Positions 60,670 to 64,000 of a DNA stretch of 64,000 bases are shown here, one piece after another. A program made the position numbers and the translations under genes. Source of the DNA: Rosenbergiella metrosideri (GTDB lineage: Bacteria > Pseudomonadota > Gammaproteobacteria > Enterobacterales > Enterobacteriaceae); the NCBI RefSeq assembly GCF_022602565.1, contig NZ_JALBCV010000006.1, positions 62,001 to 126,000 on the forward strand. The letters run 5' to 3'. The stretch's first letter is position 1. Each line of letters opens with the position of its first letter. The notes beneath the pieces are model-generated. The model worked only from the letters and a program-made list of their open reading frames with translations. It searched no databases and was not told the origin of the DNA.

Positions 60670-60847
60670 AAAATTCGGCTTTCGTTGATGTCTATGAGAA
60701 AATCGTCATCTCCCTGCATGCGAATTCTTGATGTCATTGAGCATTGCGGTGGTGACGCCGTGAGCGGCTGATTCTAACAGCCCGATGATCCCGCAGCTAA
60801 TCTTTTCACCACCCTTTTACTAAAAATACCCTCTTTATTGACGCGAC

Positions 60848-61693
60848 TTAGCGAATTTCAAGCGGTTCGGCGATCTCAGGGGCGGGATAATAGCGCGTGA
60901 GCTGCGCGCAATCTTGCTCGCTGATCTCAAGTTGTAGGGCGCGTGCGTTGTCTTCAACATGCTGAACACTGCCGGATTCAGGTATCGCCAAAATCTTATT
61001 CTGCCGGATCACCCAAGCGAGTAATAACGCTGCAGGCGTCACCTGATAGTGAGTGGCAAGCGTTTTGACTTCCTCCATATCGAGCAAGTGTGATCCCGCG
61101 CCGCCGAGCGGACAGTACGCCATCATGGTAATGTCATGCTCTGCGCACCACGGAGCAAGATCGTATTCAATACCTCGACCCGCAAGGTTGTAGAAGACTT
61201 GGTTAACCGCACATTGCTTCCCACCGTCAACCTGTAATAGGGATTGCATCGCGGGTAAGTCGAAGTTAGAAACGCCCCAAGCGGTAATCTTTCCTTTCTG
61301 CTTCATCTCTTCCATAAGATTAACCACTTCTTGTAGATCATTACCGGACTGCCAGTGTAAGAGGTAGAGATCGAGGTTGTCTGTGCGTAGCCGATGAAGG
61401 GATGCATCGAGGCTGGCTTCAAGCTGTTTCCCCGTCGCGTTCCAAGGATAGACTTTTGAGACCAGATAGGTCTGGTCTCGACGGCCTTTGATCGCTTTAC
61501 CGATCAACGTTTCAGATTTCCCGTCACCGTACATTTCAGCGGTATCAATAACCCGTAATCCAAGGTCTACCCCACGGTGTAGGGCGGATATTTCTTGCTG
61601 TTCACTATAACGGCCTTGACCTAACCGCCAACTCCCCATACCTAGTGATGGAAGTGTATGGCCTGCTATCTGTAGCGTTGCATGGTGCGTCAT
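60848..61693 (-). CDS. Aldo/keto reductase (YeaE-like)
   Basis: NADPH-dependent reductase of 281 residues with the (beta/alpha)8 fold. The catalytic tetrad is visible: Asp and Tyr in DTAEMYGDGKSE, Lys in LVSKVYPWN, His in YLLHWQSG. GVSNFDLPAMQSLL and IPESGSVQHVEDN (cofactor loop) follow. E. coli YeaE, a methylglyoxal reductase, is the closest kind I recognise. It is on the same strand as the FAH gene downstream, so the two may share a transcript. A G9 tract lies in its upstream region. Confidence 0.87.
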   Translation of the reverse strand: MTHHATLQIAGHTLPSLGMGSWRLGQGRYSEQQEISALHRGVDLGLRVIDTAEMYGDGKSETLIGKAIKGRRDQTYLVSKVYPWNATGKQLEASLDASLHRLRTDNLDLYLLHWQSGNDLQEVVNLMEEMKQKGKITAWGVSNFDLPAMQSLLQVDGGKQCAVNQVFYNLAGRGIEYDLAPWCAEHDITMMAYCPLGGAGSHLLDMEEVKTLATHYQVTPAALLLAWVIRQNKILAIPESGSVQHVEDNARALQLEISEQDCAQLTRYYPAPEIAEPLEIR

Positions 61694-61898
61694 GGGTCGC
61701 TCCTAAGTCGTGACGGGAAATCCTAAGCGTAGCCCATCATTACCGCTGGTGCAGCGATAAATGTTAAATTCATTTATTTTAAAATGATATTATCTTAGAA
61801 AGATAAAATAACTGCATCAATCGCCGTTGCCACTTAAAAAAATTCCTCAACAGCTATTCTATTATAAATTTACATGTGGAAACTATCTTTAAATACAT

Positions 61899-61907
61899 GG
61901 GGGGGGG
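61899..61907. repeat. Homopolymeric G9 tract upstream of the aldo/keto reductase gene
   Basis: Nine consecutive G (plus strand) in otherwise AT-rich sequence between the AraC-type gene stop and the reductase start, about 205 nt before the latter. Such tracts can vary in length during replication. Confidence 0.9.
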
Positions 61908-61947
61908 TTGTTCAATGAATGTTTCGAAAAATAGTTCTAAATTACTG

Positions 61948-62760
61948 CTAAATATAGCCAGCTATGATATAGGTATTAACATTATAATGATTTAAGGTAA
62001 TATGCTGATTAGTGAACAGTTTTTTAGGAGACAACGAAGTATAGGTGACACAGTTTTTAATAAAGTGAGATTGATCATAAAATCCATAATCTAGTATTGT
62101 ATTAAGTAGTGGCCTTCCTTTGAACAACTCCTTTATAACCTTCTGAAATCTGGCATTTTTTTGTAAAGATCGAATATCCACACCCACATGGTGATGTATT
62201 TTTCTTTGTAATGTTCGTTTGTTAAATACTACACTTCCGAATAATAAATCGTAATTGAAATTATGATAAAATTTTTCTATCGGCTCCAACAAAATCAATT
62301 CGTTGTTTTTCTTTACTGAAATTTTTTTTCTTAACCATTCTCCCAGTGTTTCGGCTTTATTAATTAACAAATTATTAATATTAGGATAATCGATATTTAA
62401 ATCATTTAAGGAGATAATACAGTCTTTAATTAGATTAACAGGAATACCGAATATATCGAAAAAAGCTGCCGTTTTAAACCTCAAGGTTAAAAAATGAATT
62501 TTTCTACTTGACGAAAATTTTACTCTATATTCTCTTGGTGTTATTATCACTGCTGCTCCCGAAGCAATGATCGTTTGAGATACGGTTGTATTATCTTTCA
62601 ATACAGAAACATTCATTTCATCGCCTAGATTGAATAATATCTCATTACCTGTTCCAGGAAATATCTCAGGAATAAAATCACCTTTATCAAAAAACCACTC
62701 TAAACATAAAGACAACCAAGGTGATATGTCTCCGTAAGGAATATATTTGTTACATTTCAT
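61948..62760 (-). CDS. AraC-family transcriptional regulator (AT-rich, probably acquired)
   Basis: A 270-residue protein with an N-terminal domain of the type found in DUF6597-containing AraC regulators (YGDISPWLSLCLEWFF, then a cupin-like segment) and a C-terminal AraC HTH. The second HTH includes ILDYGFYDQSHFIKNCVTYTSLSPKKL, matching the family's G-F-x-D-Q-S-H-F-x-K core. FNKRTLQRKIHHHVGVDIRSLQ is the first HTH. Base composition is markedly AT-rich with many Asn/Ile/Lys codons ending in A or T, unlike its neighbours. It is 30 nt downstream of the DUF6506 gene and probably co-transcribed. Target unknown. Confidence 0.82.
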   Translation of the reverse strand: MKCNKYIPYGDISPWLSLCLEWFFDKGDFIPEIFPGTGNEILFNLGDEMNVSVLKDNTTVSQTIIASGAAVIITPREYRVKFSSSRKIHFLTLRFKTAAFFDIFGIPVNLIKDCIISLNDLNIDYPNINNLLINKAETLGEWLRKKISVKKNNELILLEPIEKFYHNFNYDLLFGSVVFNKRTLQRKIHHHVGVDIRSLQKNARFQKVIKELFKGRPLLNTILDYGFYDQSHFIKNCVTYTSLSPKKLFTNQHITLNHYNVNTYIIAGYI

Positions 62761-62790
62761 ACTGAGGATCTATCACCTTGATTATCGTCT

Positions 62791-63102
62791 CTACTTGTTA
62801 AATAAACTATCACCACTGGTATTGTTCAGACAAGGATGATTATCGAATCTTACCACACCAATATTAAGCCTACCTGCTGAGGCTTTGGTTACCTCAGAAA
62901 CACCTTGATTTCCAAAACCCGCACAGAGCTCAACGGCTTGTATACCTTCACTATGTAATGTATCAAGCAGTTCACACGCCTCTTTGTAGGTCTTCACACC
63001 GACCGTTTTCAGATGAACATTTTTTGTTTTTATCCAAGTAAAATCTGTAGAGGGTGATGCTTCTGGAGCGATGAAGATAAAGGCTGCTTTAAAAATAGTC
63101 AT
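62791..63102 (-). CDS. DUF6506 family protein
   Basis: A 103-residue protein resembling the small uncharacterised DUF6506 family: KAAFIFIAPEASP at the start, VGVKTYKEACELLDTLHSEGIQ in the middle, then VELCAGFGNQGVSEVTKA and IGVVRFDNHP. The GFG and VVRFD segments are the most conserved part. There is no signal peptide and no membrane span. A clean AAGGA ribosome site precedes the ATG. It lies upstream of the AraC-type gene on the same strand, 30 nt apart, in AT-rich DNA. The family has no known activity that I can name. Confidence 0.75.
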   Translation of the reverse strand: MTIFKAAFIFIAPEASPSTDFTWIKTKNVHLKTVGVKTYKEACELLDTLHSEGIQAVELCAGFGNQGVSEVTKASAGRLNIGVVRFDNHPCLNNTSGDSLFNK

Positions 63103-63177
63103 AATGAATAATCCTTAATATTTGTTTTTAAAAAAGATATCCAATTTTGACGAATAATTATTGTAAGATAACGACAA

Positions 63178-63300
63178 CTAATTTCTAGCCAATTTATTCC
63201 ACCTCATGAAATTTCTAATTACTATCCATCCTATAAAAACCACCAACAACGCTAGGATTACTACGTATTGCGAACTGATGTTTGTAACATTTGGTCTAGG
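63178..63300 (-). pseudogene. Possible remnant of a small membrane protein
   Basis: The minus-strand frame after a TAG (63303-63301) reads PRPNVTNISSQYVVILALL, then VVFIGWIVIRNFMRWNKLARN and a stop. It is a single hydrophobic span followed by a basic tail, typical of a membrane-protein C-terminus. There is no ATG or GTG before the span. It could be chance in AT-rich DNA, or the end of a lost gene. Confidence 0.3.
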
Positions 63301-63406
63301 CTAGGTAAGCCAATTGAGCACCCCCTCTAAAGGCTATTAGATTAATTATCTCTATACCACGAAAGGATAATGCTAAGAAAAAGCGCATAGGAATATGCAT
63401 AATATG

Positions 63407-63441
63407 CAACAAAGTGTTGATTAATGTTCAACACTTTGTTG
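63407..63441. repeat. Perfect 14-bp inverted repeat downstream of the PQQ dehydrogenase gene
   Basis: CAACAAAGTGTTGA-TTAATGT-TCAACACTTTGTTG, a fully paired 14-bp stem with a 7-nt loop, 26 nt after the dehydrogenase stop. No U-tract follows on the minus strand. It may be a transcript-end hairpin or a protein-binding site. Confidence 0.75.
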
Positions 63442-63467
63442 GCAATGCTTCTTATGCAAGAAGTATC

Positions 63468-64000
63468 TTAATTTAATGCATAGGCAATAACGTAATCACC
63501 CCGGTCTGGGGATTGACGCGCCCCACCCGCTGAAATCAAGATGTACTGCTTACCTGTTTTTGGGGAGACATAACTAATTGGACCACCTTGACTACCGACC
63601 GGTAGTCGAGCTTTCCAAACTTCCTTGCCGGTTGAACTGTCAAAAGCTCGCAAGTAGTAGTCTTGGGTCCCCGCAATAAAGACCAACCCCCCCTGTGTGG
63701 CGAGGCTCCCCCCGAGTGAAGGCATACCGATTGGCATTTTCATGCCCATCTTAATCCCCATCGGTCCGGTATCCTGAACGGTACCCAGTGGAACCTGCCA
63801 CAGAATTTTTTGTGTGGTCATGTCGATAGCAGAAAGCGTCCCGAATGGCGGCGCTTGGCAAGGGATACCCAATGGCGACATAAAGCGATTTTTATTCACC
63901 GAATACGGTGCGCCTTTCATCGGTACGGCACCCATCCCAGTATTCACCGCCTCTCCACCTGTATTTGCTGATGTCGACGCGTTAGGATCAGCCTTGATCA
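63468..64000 (-). CDS. Membrane-bound PQQ-dependent dehydrogenase, C-terminal part (gcd type; runs off the right edge)
   Basis: About 177 C-terminal residues of a glucose/quinate/shikimate-type quinoprotein dehydrogenase. The frame stays open to the window edge, so the gene start lies outside. Beta-propeller blocks are clear: SPLGIPCQAPPFGTLSAIDM, GGLVFIAGTQDYYLRAFD (propeller W motif), GKEVWKARLPVGSQGGP, and the terminus GGARQSPDRGDYVIAYALN. It would oxidise glucose or a related substrate in the periplasm and pass electrons to ubiquinone. Glucose, quinate and shikimate specificity cannot be separated from this portion. Confidence 0.85.
   Translation of the reverse strand, partial: IKADPNASTSANTGGEAVNTGMGAVPMKGAPYSVNKNRFMSPLGIPCQAPPFGTLSAIDMTTQKILWQVPLGTVQDTGPMGIKMGMKMPIGMPSLGGSLATQGGLVFIAGTQDYYLRAFDSSTGKEVWKARLPVGSQGGPISYVSPKTGKQYILISAGGARQSPDRGDYVIAYALN

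Larger units (their letters stand above)
63103..63467. other. AT-rich intergenic region between the DUF6506 gene and the PQQ dehydrogenase gene
   Basis: A 365-bp stretch. It contains a 40-codon open frame without a start codon that encodes one membrane-like helix (63178-63300, minus strand) and a perfect 14-bp inverted repeat (63407-63441). The promoter of the DUF6506-AraC pair should be here; no hexamer pair stands out. Confidence 0.6.

Overview
The window is chromosomal DNA of an enterobacterium (Enterobacterales). Gene content and order over long stretches match the Escherichia coli uvrD-to-rep, dpp and glyQS regions. The arrangement, the PQQ-dependent sugar dehydrogenase at the right edge and the moderate base composition suggest Erwiniaceae (for example near Tatumella or Rosenbergiella). 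The family assignment is inference.

Layout. 1-7.6 kb: the 5' part of uvrD with a promoter and LexA box, the tightly coupled lptM-dapF-yigA-xerC-yigB series, cyaY, and cyaA (start read as TTG). 7.8-12.8 kb: hemC-hemD-hemX-hemY followed by a PhzF-family gene. 12.8-13.3 kb: four tRNAs (Arg-CCG, His-GTG, Leu-CAG, Pro-TGG, in transcription order) with one promoter and one terminator. 13.4-24.1 kb: the enterobacterial common antigen (ECA) operon wecA-wzzE-wecB-wecC-wecD-wecE-wzxE-wecF-wzyE-wecG, without rffG and rffH. 24.2-31.5 kb: rho, trxA, rhlB, gppA, rep, ppiC. 31.5-43.3 kb: yhjJ, pdeK, dppABCDF, a second tRNA-Pro(TGG), eptB. 43.5-52.8 kb: yiaF, yibL, a VirK/YbjX-family gene, sodA, fdhD, glyQS, a small VOC protein, fumA. 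52.8-64 kb is the accessory part: a decayed kdpE-like tail, mmuPM behind a MetJ-type operator, an oxalate/formate-type MFS transporter, a GntR/IdnR-type LacI regulator with an anion-type MFS transporter, an FAH-family hydrolase, an aldo/keto reductase, an AT-rich AraC + DUF6506 pair, and the C-terminus of a membrane PQQ dehydrogenase.

How the genes work together. The wec block makes and assembles ECA but depends on dTDP-glucose enzymes encoded elsewhere. hemC and hemD make uroporphyrinogen III from porphobilinogen. dppABCDF is one complete dipeptide ABC importer. mmuP and mmuM import S-methylmethionine and turn it into methionine. The LacI/MFS/FAH/AKR group looks like sugar-acid uptake and catabolism, close to a periplasmic dehydrogenase that could make such acids.

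Most of the window is ordinary core genome. I did not find a mobile element, a CRISPR array, a prophage or a clear new multi-gene system. The observations most worth following are the identical second tRNA-Pro in the proK position, the kdpE remnant, the MetJ operator, the GntR-type operator, and the AT-rich AraC/DUF6506 island with its flanking G9 tract and 14-bp inverted repeat.
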